DNA from: Phycisphaerales bacterium
GTDB taxonomy: Bacteria; Planctomycetota; Phycisphaerae; Phycisphaerales; UBA1924
Assembly (NCBI GenBank): GCA_026982035.1
Contig: JALSHW010000264.1
Span: 1-12,663 of the forward strand
Reading direction: 5' to 3'
Length of the DNA stretch: 12,663 nt
Part shown: in pieces, positions 1 to 6,908 of the stretch
Layout of the letters: each line of letters opens with the position of its first letter
Numbering within the stretch: position 1 is the stretch's first letter
Position numbers and translations under genes: made by a program
Notes under the pieces: model-generated
Told to the model about the DNA's origin: nothing
The model's input: only the letters and a program-made list of their open reading frames with translations
Database searches by the model: none

Positions 1-596
1 ATCCGGCTCAGAAGAAGGGGTATTCGGGGACGGCGATTTGGTCGCGGGATGGGCTCAAAGAAGAAGGGCGTGGGGCTGGGGAAGAAGATGTTGAAGGTCG
101 GGTGATTGTGGGGCGGGTGGGGAAGGTGCGGGTGGTGTCGGTGTATTTGCCTTCGGGTTCGTCGGGTGAGATTCGGCAGGCGGAGAAGGATCGGTGGTTG
201 GGGTTCTTTATGGAGTGGGCTGAGCCGATGTTGAAGTCGAAGATTCCGACGGTGATTGGAGGGGATTTGAATATTGCGCATACGGAGCGGGATATTTTTT
301 ATGCCAAGGGAAATGCCAAGTCGTCGGGATTTTTGCCTCATGAACGGCGGTGGATGGGGGAGATGATTGAGATGGGGTGGAGTGATGTGGTGCGGGAGGT
401 GAGCGGGGATGTGGATGGGCCTTATTCTTGGTGGTCGAATCGGGGGCAGGCGCGGGCCTTGGATCGGGGGTGGCGGATTGACTATCTGCTGATGAACAAG
501 GCGGCTCGGGGGCGGCTGACGGGGTGTTTTGTGGATCGGGAGAGTGGGTTATCGGTGTCGGATCATGCGATGGTGGTGGCGGACTTGGATGTGTAG
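1..596 (+). CDS. xthA: Exodeoxyribonuclease III, 5'-truncated by window edge
   Basis: This is an apurinic/apyrimidinic endonuclease and 3'-5' exonuclease of the exonuclease III family, used in base-excision repair in the cytoplasm. The frame is open from base 3 with no stop, so the GTG at 102 is internal and the true start lies before the window. About 197 residues are visible, against roughly 260-270 for the family. Family motifs appear in order: KKGYSGTAIWSRDGL near the edge, VVSVYLPSG, the catalytic GGDLNIAHTERDIF, the substrate-loop region YSWWSNRGQARALDRGWRIDYLL (split here: YSWWSN then RIDYLL), and the terminal catalytic SDHAMVVADLDV with its Asp-His pair. The gene ends in TAG. Nothing links it to the sugar genes downstream. 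Codons are strongly G-rich, like the GH31 gene. Identification is confident; only the N-terminus is unknown. Confidence 0.93.
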   Translation, partial: PAQKKGYSGTAIWSRDGLKEEGRGAGEEDVEGRVIVGRVGKVRVVSVYLPSGSSGEIRQAEKDRWLGFFMEWAEPMLKSKIPTVIGGDLNIAHTERDIFYAKGNAKSSGFLPHERRWMGEMIEMGWSDVVREVSGDVDGPYSWWSNRGQARALDRGWRIDYLLMNKAARGRLTGCFVDRESGLSVSDHAMVVADLDV

Positions 597-648
597 GCCG
601 AGAGTCGGGGTTTTTACCTGTTAATCTGGGGATTTGGGATAAAAAAGT

Positions 649-690
649 CTTGTGAATTGGGTTTTTGGGGCTTGTGTTGGGTTTCTGGGG
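649..690. repeat. Imperfect tandem duplication (22 + 20 bp) upstream of PEP-CTERM gene
   Basis: Two adjacent copies occupy 649-670 and 671-690. Both begin CTTGTG and end in a near-identical block, TTGGGTTTTTGGGG in the first and TTGGGTTTCTGGGG in the second. The second copy lacks two A residues after CTTGTG and has one T-to-C change. Each copy carries a TTGTG(A/T) that could act as a -35 element. It looks like a local slippage duplication; any regulatory role is inference. Confidence 0.7.
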
Positions 691-700
691 GTAGTACAGT
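672..700 (+). promoter_or_regulatory. Weak candidate sigma70 promoter for PEP-CTERM gene
   Basis: TTGTGT (672-677) and TACAGT (695-700) are separated by 17 bases. They match the -35 and -10 consensus at 3 of 6 and 4 of 6 positions. The start of transcription would be near 707, leaving a leader of about 84 bases. The -35 lies in the second unit of the tandem duplication. No better pair was found between 597 and 790, but the match is poor. Confidence 0.25.
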
Positions 701-761
701 AGAGGTCGTGTTTTACGCCGTGTTCTCAATTTGTTTGAGGCATGGGACTTTTTTGAGAGAA

Positions 762-779
762 GAGAACATAGAGAACATA
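762..779. repeat. Perfect 9-bp tandem repeat in the leader
   Basis: GAGAACATA occurs twice in direct succession (762-770, 771-779), just before the ribosome-binding site of the PEP-CTERM gene. GTTCTC at 722-727 is the reverse complement of the first six bases of either unit, so the leader could pair in two alternative registers. No function is known. Confidence 0.6.
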
Positions 780-790
780 GGGAGACAGAG

Positions 791-1492
791 ATGAGAAACT
801 TACTGATGGCTGCGGCTATCGCTTCGTTGGCTGGTGCTGCAAGCGCTGAAATTTATAGTGATCCAACCGGTGATATTAATACTGGAACCTTTGGTGGGTT
901 CCCGCACCTTGACATTACTCAGGTTGAGATAACCAACGATGCCAACTTCCTGTACATTGACATCTCCGTCGCTGGCGATATTGATGCGACGAACTGGGGC
1001 AAGTACCTGGTTGGGTTTGATATGGGATCTGGAACAACCAGCACCTCTGGTGGCTGGGGTCGCAACATTACTTGGGGCGGCGGGATCGACTACTTTATTG
1101 GTGGTTGGGCTGACGAAGGTGGTTCAAGCGTTGGTGCTGAACTCCGTAACTTCGATGGCTCTGTATGGAATGTGATCGACGCAACTTATGCTGCCGGTAC
1201 TGACATCATGGGTTCGGATGTTGACCACGCTGCTGGCGTGCAGAGCTACATCGTTTCGCTCGCAGCCCTTGGGCTGAGCGTCGGTGATACCTTTGGCTTT
1301 GATGTCGCAACCACCGGCGGTGGTGGTGGTGATCCAGGCGTTGATATGTTGAGCTTGGCTGGCGAAGCGACTCCAGACTGGGGCACTGGCTCCACTTCGG
1401 GTACTTTCCTGAACTACACCGTTGTTCCGACTCCGTCTTCAATGGCGTTGCTTGGTCTTGGTGGTTTGGTTGCTGGACGCCGTCGTCGCTGA
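791..1492 (+). CDS. Secreted PEP-CTERM-like protein, possible carbohydrate-binding beta-sandwich
   Basis: The ATG at 791 is preferred over a TTG at 731. It follows an AGGGAG ribosome-binding site at good spacing and begins directly with a signal peptide, MRNLLMAAAIASLAGAASA (residues 1-19), giving 233 residues. The C-terminus has a PEP-CTERM-like sorting signal: VVPTPSS, a hydrophobic stretch MALLGLGGLVAG and a final RRRR. Such tails direct processing at the envelope by an exosortase-type system. The body opens with YSDPTGDINTGTF, then PHLDITQVEITNDANFLYIDI. This resembles the start of DOMON/glucodextranase-C-like or CBM9-like beta-sandwich domains that bind sugars; that link is a pattern judgement, not a search result. 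A Gly run (GGGGG) lies near residue 180. The gene has no overall G-over-C excess in the stretch counted, unlike its neighbours, perhaps reflecting high expression. It ends in its own strong terminator and lies convergent with the amylase. Confidence 0.85.
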   Translation: MRNLLMAAAIASLAGAASAEIYSDPTGDINTGTFGGFPHLDITQVEITNDANFLYIDISVAGDIDATNWGKYLVGFDMGSGTTSTSGGWGRNITWGGGIDYFIGGWADEGGSSVGAELRNFDGSVWNVIDATYAAGTDIMGSDVDHAAGVQSYIVSLAALGLSVGDTFGFDVATTGGGGGDPGVDMLSLAGEATPDWGTGSTSGTFLNYTVVPTPSSMALLGLGGLVAGRRRR

Positions 1493-1532
1493 TTTGTCTT
1501 TGACGAACTGTCGAATACAGACAGAATGTAAG

Positions 1533-1565
1533 CGGGGCTGGATTGATATCCAGCCCTGTTTTTTT
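1533..1565 (+). terminator. Rho-independent terminator of the PEP-CTERM gene
   Basis: A perfect 9-bp stem, GGGCTGGAT (1535-1543) with ATCCAGCCC (1548-1556), closes a TGAT loop. It extends by a G-U and a C-G pair to 11 pairs and is followed by seven T residues (1559-1565). It stands 41 bases after the stop codon. No T-run follows on the other strand, so it is directional for the + transcript. Confidence 0.9.
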
Positions 1566-1591
1566 ATGGGGGTCGTACCTGATTCTGATTG

Positions 1592-1619
1592 ATAAAAAGA
1601 AACGGGCTGGAAGCCCGTT
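1592..1619 (-). terminator. Palindrome and T-run: terminator of amylase gene, likely dispersed repeat
   Basis: AACGGGCT (1601-1608) pairs perfectly with AGCCCGTT (1612-1619) across a GGA loop. Read on the - strand, the hairpin is followed by TTTCTTTTTATC, as expected for a rho-independent terminator 33 bases past the amylase stop. The flanking GGTAGAAC...TTCCAG form resembles a palindrome I recall as scattered through planctomycete and related genomes, where it gives spurious peptides containing TGFQPV. The terminator role is well supported; the dispersed-repeat identity is from memory. Confidence 0.75.
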
Positions 1620-1651
1620 CTACCAAGAATACATGAGTTATCAAGCACGAT

Positions 1652-4417
1652 TTAGGGGCAGCCGGCTCCGAAGGCGGTGAGGAAAGCGGAGACATCGAGG
1701 AAGTTGTAGTTGCCGTCGGGTTCGAAGTCTGCGACTGGGTCTTGGTTGCCAAAGGCGGTGAGGAAGGCGGAAACATCGAGGAAGTTGAGATCGCCTTCGC
1801 CGGTGAGGTCTGCGGGGCAGAAGAGGCCACCGATGATGACGGTTTCGGTGACGATGTTGGTGGTGCCCGATTCTTCGATGGCGACCATGGTGATTTTATG
1901 GAGGCCGTCACTGAGGGGGCCGTCAAAGGTGTGTCGGTATTCAAAGCGGTCGTAGGGGATGACTTGTGAGTTGGAGTCGATCAGGGTGAGTGGGTCGGTG
2001 CCGTTGGGGACATCGAGGAGGAGGTGGAGTTTGCTGGTGGTGCGATCGAGGGCTCGGACGATGAACTGTGGTTGATTCTCTTCGAGGGTTTGTCCCGCTT
2101 GGTCAAGTGAGATTTGTGGGGGAAGGCGGTCGATGTAGACGACTTTTCGGACCTCGCGGAAGATGGGGGTGGTGCCTGGGTCGCGTTTTCGAAAGGCGAT
2201 GACGCTGAGGTAGTGCATGCCTTCGTCCATTGTGGTGGCGTCGATGACCTGACGGTAGAGCCCAAAGGAGTTTCCTGAGTTATAGAGCGGGCTATTGACG
2301 GTGAGGAATTGTTCGTAGCCGGCGAGCCCTAGGGCGGCGGGGGAGATGTCTGGAGCACCGTTGCCGTTCCAGTCGCGGGTGCGGTCGTCCCATGTGAACA
2401 TGGCGTTGTCGTCGGTGTTTGGATCGAGTGGATCGCTTTGGGTGGTTTGGAGACGGATTTCAAAGGTGTCATCATTGATGACGGAGATTTCAGCGAGGCG
2501 TTGGATCCAGTCTGGGAAGTTGGTGGGGTCTGGGTTGATGGTGCCGTCTTGTCCGATGAAGGTGACGGTGGCTTCTGGGAGGGCTTCGGCGTAGATGACA
2601 TAGCCCTTGCCATGGGTTCCTGCTGTGGAGGTGTTGTTTGGGATTTTGAGTGTGACTGAGCCGGCGACTCCGACGGTGATGATTTCGGGGATGTCGCCGT
2701 TGGGATCGACGATTGGGTCTGCGGCGTTTCCAGTCATTTCGTGGAGGCGTGTGCCTTGGGGGTAGGAGGAGAAGACGGTGACGGTCTGGAAACCGGCGTC
2801 GAAGCGGTCGTTGACGGCGGTGATGGAGTTTGCTTGGCCGTTGAAGGCGCGTTGGAAGACCATGATGTCGTTGAGATTTGAGTTGAGTTGGAAATATTGT
2901 CCGAAGCCGACCTGGTTGCGGATTTGGACGAGGGTGGTCATGGTGTCGTCGAGTTGTTGGTTGACTGGATCCCAGCCGAGTGCGATGGGGACGCCTTCGC
3001 GTGGGTAGAAGCCGCTGGAGCGGGCGATGATTCCTCGACCGTTGTGATAGACGATGGCACGGCCTGGGCGCATGAGCATGTAGGCGTGCATGGGGTAGCC
3101 CTGTTGTTTGGCGGTTGGGAATGGTGGGAGTGAACTTCCGGTGCCTACGGTGCCGTTGTCGTGGGAGAAGACATGGTTGACGCCCATTGAGCCGTTGATG
3201 ATTCCATCGTCGGCGAAGTCGAGGTGTCCTGAATCTACATTGGAGTTGATGCTTCCCCATGTTCCAAGGCCATTGGCGTTGAGGAGGTCGCGGAGGCGGG
3301 CGGCGCCTTGGATGTCGAGAGAGCCTCTGTTTGCAAAGGGGTCTTTTCGGATTTGGTTGTTGAGCATGTCGAAGTTGCCGCTGATATTTTCGCCGAAGGT
3401 GAATGGGTTGACGGAGGTGCCGTCGGGGCGGATGCGGAGGTTGTGAATGGCGGCGTCGAAGAATCCATCCCAGAACCAACTTGGAGTGTGTTTGTGGGCA
3501 TCGAGGCGGAAGCCGTCGACGCCTTGTACTTGGATCATCCATTGTGCCCATCGCATGAGGAGGCCTGTGCCGTTGTCTGTGACGGGATCGCCTGCGAGGG
3601 GGTTGTCGGTGTTGTATGGGTATCGGGTGAAAGTGAGTTGGCCTGGATTTCTGCTGGTGCCTGGGTTGTTGATGGTTTGGCCTGGGAGTGCTTGGTCTGT
3701 GTAGAAGCGAGCGTTGTTGGTGTCTGGGAGATTCCAGACGGTGCCTGCGGGGATGTTTTGAGGGTCGCCTGGGGTGACTGGGTGGCGGATGAATTGGTAG
3801 TTTGATTCTTGGGAGATATCGACGAGGGCGACGAGATCGCCATTGAAGAGGTGGTAGTTTGGGCCGCCGGGATTTTCGGATTGGAGGTAGCCCTGGGCGT
3901 TTCCATTGTGGAAGTCGCCCCAGTTGTCTGTTGGGAGTTTGTTGCGGGGCGGATCTTCTCGTGGGATCCAGAAGCCGGGGTAGCCGCCTTGGGCGAGGAA
4001 GGCGTCTGAGGTGGTTCTGCCGCCGTTGTGGTTGAAGATGCCGTCGATATAGACTTCAGCACCGGCTCGCTGGAGTTCGTTGACCATGGCTTGGAAGGTG
4101 GCTTCGGTGCCGTAGCTTGTGCGGGCTCTGGAGGGGGAGAATGTGAAGAGGGGTGGTTTTCCCAGGTCAAAGCGGTCGAAGGGGTCATAGCCGACAGAAG
4201 CGAAGGAGGCCTTGGAGGGTGGCGGGAGCCAGAGTGCGTCATAGCCAGCGAGGAAGAGGTCTGGGGTGCGGCGTTCGATGTCATCCCACTCTGTTTCGAA
4301 CCATTGGAGGTAGTTGAGTTTATTTTGAGCTTGTGCCGAGTGGGTGGCGATGGCGGTGGTGGCGATCAGGGCACCGAGAAGGATTGCTGAGGGGCTTGGA
4401 ATGGAGATGGATGACAT
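1652..4417 (-). CDS. Exported GH13 alpha-amylase-family enzyme with C-terminal dockerin pair
   Basis: This 921-residue enzyme should hydrolyse internal alpha-1,4 glucan bonds outside the cytoplasm. A signal peptide covers about residues 1-31 (hydrophobic ILLGALIATTAIA, then HSAQAQ). The four GH13 regions are present: DGIFNH at 125-130, GFRLDAHKH at 302-310 with nucleophile Asp306, FGENISG with acid/base Glu343, and FSHDNG with His419-Asp420. The GFRLDAxKH form is typical of true alpha-amylases. Residues from about 600 to 866 look like Ig-like or other beta-rich modules. Residues 867-921 hold two copies of a (G/N)xxNFLDVSAFLTAFG repeat with Asp-rich calcium-binding-like loops, bracketed by CP at both ends: the dockerin-like tail common in Phycisphaerae. 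It therefore resembles an anchored or complexed enzyme. The ATG start follows AAAGGA in the leader. It is divergent from the GH31 gene, suggesting shared control. Exact substrate is not determined. Confidence 0.92.
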   Translation of the reverse strand: MSSISIPSPSAILLGALIATTAIATHSAQAQNKLNYLQWFETEWDDIERRTPDLFLAGYDALWLPPPSKASFASVGYDPFDRFDLGKPPLFTFSPSRARTSYGTEATFQAMVNELQRAGAEVYIDGIFNHNGGRTTSDAFLAQGGYPGFWIPREDPPRNKLPTDNWGDFHNGNAQGYLQSENPGGPNYHLFNGDLVALVDISQESNYQFIRHPVTPGDPQNIPAGTVWNLPDTNNARFYTDQALPGQTINNPGTSRNPGQLTFTRYPYNTDNPLAGDPVTDNGTGLLMRWAQWMIQVQGVDGFRLDAHKHTPSWFWDGFFDAAIHNLRIRPDGTSVNPFTFGENISGNFDMLNNQIRKDPFANRGSLDIQGAARLRDLLNANGLGTWGSINSNVDSGHLDFADDGIINGSMGVNHVFSHDNGTVGTGSSLPPFPTAKQQGYPMHAYMLMRPGRAIVYHNGRGIIARSSGFYPREGVPIALGWDPVNQQLDDTMTTLVQIRNQVGFGQYFQLNSNLNDIMVFQRAFNGQANSITAVNDRFDAGFQTVTVFSSYPQGTRLHEMTGNAADPIVDPNGDIPEIITVGVAGSVTLKIPNNTSTAGTHGKGYVIYAEALPEATVTFIGQDGTINPDPTNFPDWIQRLAEISVINDDTFEIRLQTTQSDPLDPNTDDNAMFTWDDRTRDWNGNGAPDISPAALGLAGYEQFLTVNSPLYNSGNSFGLYRQVIDATTMDEGMHYLSVIAFRKRDPGTTPIFREVRKVVYIDRLPPQISLDQAGQTLEENQPQFIVRALDRTTSKLHLLLDVPNGTDPLTLIDSNSQVIPYDRFEYRHTFDGPLSDGLHKITMVAIEESGTTNIVTETVIIGGLFCPADLTGEGDLNFLDVSAFLTAFGNQDPVADFEPDGNYNFLDVSAFLTAFGAGCP

Positions 4418-4454
4418 GGATGTCCTTTCGGGGAACTCGTCAATTTGTTTGGTG

Positions 4455-4477
4455 TACTGACTCTAAAACGAGTCGTA
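4455..4477. promoter_or_regulatory. Inverted repeat, candidate operator in amylase leader
   Basis: GACTC (4459-4463) and GAGTC (4470-4474) are perfect inverted halves separated by TAAAAC. The outer TAC (4455-4457) and GTA (4475-4477) also pair if one T is bulged. The site falls roughly 20-40 bases downstream of the predicted amylase transcription start. It could be an operator for a sugar-responsive repressor or simply a small RNA hairpin. No regulator gene is in the window. Confidence 0.35.
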
Positions 4478-4503
4478 TTTTGTTTGGATGCACAGACTTC
4501 TTG

Positions 4504-4532
4504 ATTATGGTCTATTTTGGTCTGATTGTGAA
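4504..4532 (-). promoter_or_regulatory. Candidate sigma70 promoter of the amylase gene
   Basis: On the - strand, TTCACA (complement of 4527-4532) and CATAAT (complement of 4504-4509) are separated by exactly 17 bases. Each matches its consensus at 5 of 6 positions. Transcription would start near 4497, about 80 bases before the ATG. The surrounding 250-base gap is distinctly more A/T-rich than the genes. No comparable + strand promoter for the GH31 gene was found in the same gap. Confidence 0.6.
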
Positions 4533-4668
4533 CTGAAATTTTGGTAGTTTGTCAATGTTTTTGACGGATTTTCCAGCACGAAAGGCGTCCGAGAAGTATG
4601 GTGGTGGGGCAGATATTTTTCTTGTGCGCGGAGCATAAGTCTGTACGCCTACGAATTGAGGTTATCGC

Positions 4669-6828
4669 GTGAAAAAGTCGTCGTTTAGCGTGTTTTTTGT
4701 GATTATGGGTCTTTCGTTTGGGTTTGTTGGGCAGGCCATTGCTCAGGTTGCTCAGGTGATTGGAGAGCGGATTGTTCGGTTTGATCGTTCGCATGAGGCC
4801 AGGCATGAGCGGAAACCGTCGTTTGCATTGCAGCATCGGTTTGAATCGTTGGGGGATGTGGGGCTTGACAAGCTTTTGACAGTGCCGGTCTATTCGATTG
4901 ATCCGGAGACTGGGCGGACGGTGGCCTCGATTGCCATTGATTCGGGGACTTCGTTGTATGGGACGGGACAGGCGGCGGGGCCTTTGCTTCGCAATGGGTT
5001 TGTGACTGAAACTTGGAACTTTGATGCTTTTGGATATGGGCTTGGAGATCCGAATCTGTACACCTCGCATCCTTGGGTGCTTGCGGTTCGTGAAGATGGG
5101 TCTGCTTTTGGGGTGCTGGCTGACACGACCTATCGGTGTGAGATTGATTTACGGGACGGGATTACTTTTCGGGCTGAGGGTGGTGATTTTGCGGTGATTG
5201 TGATTGAAGGGAATTCGCCTCAGGAAGTGATGATGGGGCTTGGGACACTGACGGGGACGATTGCGATGCCTCCCAAGTGGGCGGTGGGGTATCACCAGTG
5301 CCGGTATTCGTACAACCCGGAATCACGGGTTCGGGAAGTGGTGACGGAGTTCCGGAATCGGAAGTTGCCCGCCGATGTGATCTGGATGGATATTGATTAC
5401 ATGGATGAGTATCGGGTGTTTACCTTTGATGAGGAGCAGTTTCCTGATCCCAAGGGGCTCAACGACTGGCTTGACACGATGGGGTTCTCGAATGTCTGGA
5501 TGATTGATCCGGGTGTCAAGGATGAAGATGGGTACTTTGTTTCGGATTCGGGCGATGCCCATGACGCTTGGGTCAAGGATAAGGATGGGAATGTCTACAA
5601 CGGCAATGTGTGGCCTGGGGTGTGTGTGTTCCCGGATTATTTGAATAAGGATGTTCGGAAGTGGTGGGCGGGGTTGTATGAAGAATTCATGGCGTACAAC
5701 ATTGATGGGGTGTGGAATGACATGAATGAGCCGGCGGTGTTCAATGTGGAATCCAAGACGATGCCTGAGAGCAATATCCACCGGGCTGATCCTGAACTTG
5801 GTGGAACCGACACCCATGCACGGTATCACAATGTGTATGGGATGCAGATGATTCGTGCGTCGCGTGAAGGGGTGATGGCGACGAATCCTGACAAGCGGCC
5901 GTTCTTGCTTTCGCGGGCCAACTTTATTGGTGGGCAGCGGTATGGGGCGACCTGGACTGGGGATAACAGCGCCAACTGGGCGCATTTGGATATGTCGATT
6001 CCGATGTCGATCAACTTGAGTTTGTCGGGTCAGCCGTTTGTTGGGCCTGATATTGGTGGGTTTGCCTACAACGGGGATGGGGAGTTGTTTCAGCGGTGGA
6101 TGGGGTTCGGAACGCTGTTCCCGTTCTCGCGTGGGCATACGGCCAAGGGAAATATTGATAAGGAACCCTGGTCGTTTGGCCAGGAAGTGGAAGATACCAG
6201 CAGGCGTGCACTTGAGCGGCGGTATCGGTTGATGCCTTATATTTATACGCTTTTCCGTGAGTCGTCCAAGACCGGGATGCCGATCGCTCGGCCTACTTTC
6301 TTTGCGGATCCTGCTGATCCAGCGTTGCGGTCGGAGGATGATTCGTTCTTGTTGGGGGCGGATTTGTTGATCGTCACCAAGGCGACGCCTGAGGGGGATC
6401 GGGTTTCGGTGATGCCGCGGGCTGTCGATGGTGTTGAGTGGGCGGAGTTTGATTTTCCTGACTTTGATTCAGGGCGGGATTCAAAGGATGAGCATTTGCC
6501 TCGGTTGTTTATTCGGCCTGGGGCGATTATGCCTTCGGCGCCGGTGACGCAGTACTTTGGTGACCGTCCTGACTCACGCGATGAGTTGACACTGATTGTG
6601 CATCTTGATGGGCGCGGGATTGCTCAGGGGATTATGTATGAGGATGAAGGGGAGGGCTTTGGCTACTTGATGGGTGAACACCTGACGACGGCGTTTTATG
6701 CTGAGGAAACACAGAGCGAAGTGGTGGTGTTTGTCCGCGCGATTGGAGGGAGTATGTCGTATCCTGAACGGGTGATTGATGCACGGGTGATTGGTTCGGA
6801 TAAGCCCGTTCGGGTGATCGTTCGGTAA
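4669..6828 (+). CDS. Exported GH31 alpha-glucosidase
   Basis: This 719-residue glycoside hydrolase family 31 enzyme should release glucose from the non-reducing ends of alpha-glucosides or maltooligosaccharides. The GTG start is supported by GAGG seven bases upstream and by the signal peptide that follows (about residues 1-26, MKKSSFSVFFVIMGLSFGFV then GQAIAQ), so it acts outside the cytoplasm. The N-terminal beta-domain covers about 30-195, including the substrate-loop-like FGYGLGD. The barrel follows with IWMDIDYM (238-245), the nucleophile motif GVWNDMNEP with Asp351, and the acid/base motif ATWTGDNSANW with Asp432. FPFSRGHT (484-491) supplies a further active-site Arg-His pair. The last 170 residues form the usual C-terminal beta-domains. 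Length is normal for the family. It is divergent from the GH13 amylase and convergent with the importer. Alternative GH31 activities, such as alpha-xylosidase, cannot be excluded. Confidence 0.93.
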   Translation: MKKSSFSVFFVIMGLSFGFVGQAIAQVAQVIGERIVRFDRSHEARHERKPSFALQHRFESLGDVGLDKLLTVPVYSIDPETGRTVASIAIDSGTSLYGTGQAAGPLLRNGFVTETWNFDAFGYGLGDPNLYTSHPWVLAVREDGSAFGVLADTTYRCEIDLRDGITFRAEGGDFAVIVIEGNSPQEVMMGLGTLTGTIAMPPKWAVGYHQCRYSYNPESRVREVVTEFRNRKLPADVIWMDIDYMDEYRVFTFDEEQFPDPKGLNDWLDTMGFSNVWMIDPGVKDEDGYFVSDSGDAHDAWVKDKDGNVYNGNVWPGVCVFPDYLNKDVRKWWAGLYEEFMAYNIDGVWNDMNEPAVFNVESKTMPESNIHRADPELGGTDTHARYHNVYGMQMIRASREGVMATNPDKRPFLLSRANFIGGQRYGATWTGDNSANWAHLDMSIPMSINLSLSGQPFVGPDIGGFAYNGDGELFQRWMGFGTLFPFSRGHTAKGNIDKEPWSFGQEVEDTSRRALERRYRLMPYIYTLFRESSKTGMPIARPTFFADPADPALRSEDDSFLLGADLLIVTKATPEGDRVSVMPRAVDGVEWAEFDFPDFDSGRDSKDEHLPRLFIRPGAIMPSAPVTQYFGDRPDSRDELTLIVHLDGRGIAQGIMYEDEGEGFGYLMGEHLTTAFYAEETQSEVVVFVRAIGGSMSYPERVIDARVIGSDKPVRVIVR

Positions 6829-6851
6829 AGAAAGATTGTTCGGGAAAGAAG
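6816..6851. repeat. 18-bp tandem duplication across the GH31 stop codon
   Basis: GATCGTTCGGTAAAGAAA (6816-6833) is followed at once by GATTGTTCGGGAAAGAAG (6834-6851), with 15 of 18 positions identical. The unit is a multiple of three. The first copy contains the TAA stop of the GH31 gene, and the matching codon in the second copy is GAA. It may mark a local duplication that fixed or shifted the gene end. Confidence 0.65.
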
Positions 6852-6875
6852 GAAGTGGTGGTCTGTTGATTTTTG

Positions 6876-6908
6876 CCTTTGCTCAAGTTGCTTGAGCAAA
6901 GGTTTTTT
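6876..6908 (+). terminator. Rho-independent terminator of the GH31 gene, overlapping rbsA end
   Basis: CCTTTGCTCAAG (6876-6887) and CTTGAGCAAAGG (6891-6902) form a perfect 12-bp stem with a TTG loop, followed by six T residues (6903-6908). It lies 47 bases past the GH31 stop. The 3' arm and T-run are also the last codons (KTFAQAT) of the convergent ATPase gene on the - strand. Read on the - strand the hairpin is followed by GGCAAAAATC, not a T-run, so it serves the + transcript. Confidence 0.9.

Noticed and set aside
598..615. Possible terminator after exonuclease III (CCGA-GAG-TCGG then GG and five T)
   Set aside because: The stem has only four pairs; too weak to annotate.
208..729. Antisense open frame of 173 residues opposite exonuclease III
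   Set aside because: Its Pro/Ser/Thr-rich product matches no fold, and the + strand frame has clear catalytic motifs. Strong third-position bias removes stops from the opposite strand.
731..790. N-terminal extension of the PEP-CTERM protein from a TTG start
   Set aside because: It would place 20 charged residues, including EHREHRE from the tandem repeat, before a perfect signal peptide; ATG 791 has a proper ribosome-binding site.
1321..1336. GGT-rich run in the PEP-CTERM gene as a microsatellite
   Set aside because: It encodes a short Gly linker and is too short to call a repeat locus.
2490..3551. 353-residue - strand frame inside the amylase
   Set aside because: It is an out-of-phase reading of the GH13 gene with an Arg/His/Pro-rich product; GH13 regions II-IV are in the other frame.
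3308..3805. 165-residue + strand frame opposite the amylase
   Set aside because: Val/Gly/Glu-rich antisense shadow without motif or ribosome-binding site.
4561..4602. TTGACG with TATGGT as a + strand promoter for the GH31 gene
   Set aside because: The spacing is 30 bases, far outside the 16-18 expected, and no other -10 fits.
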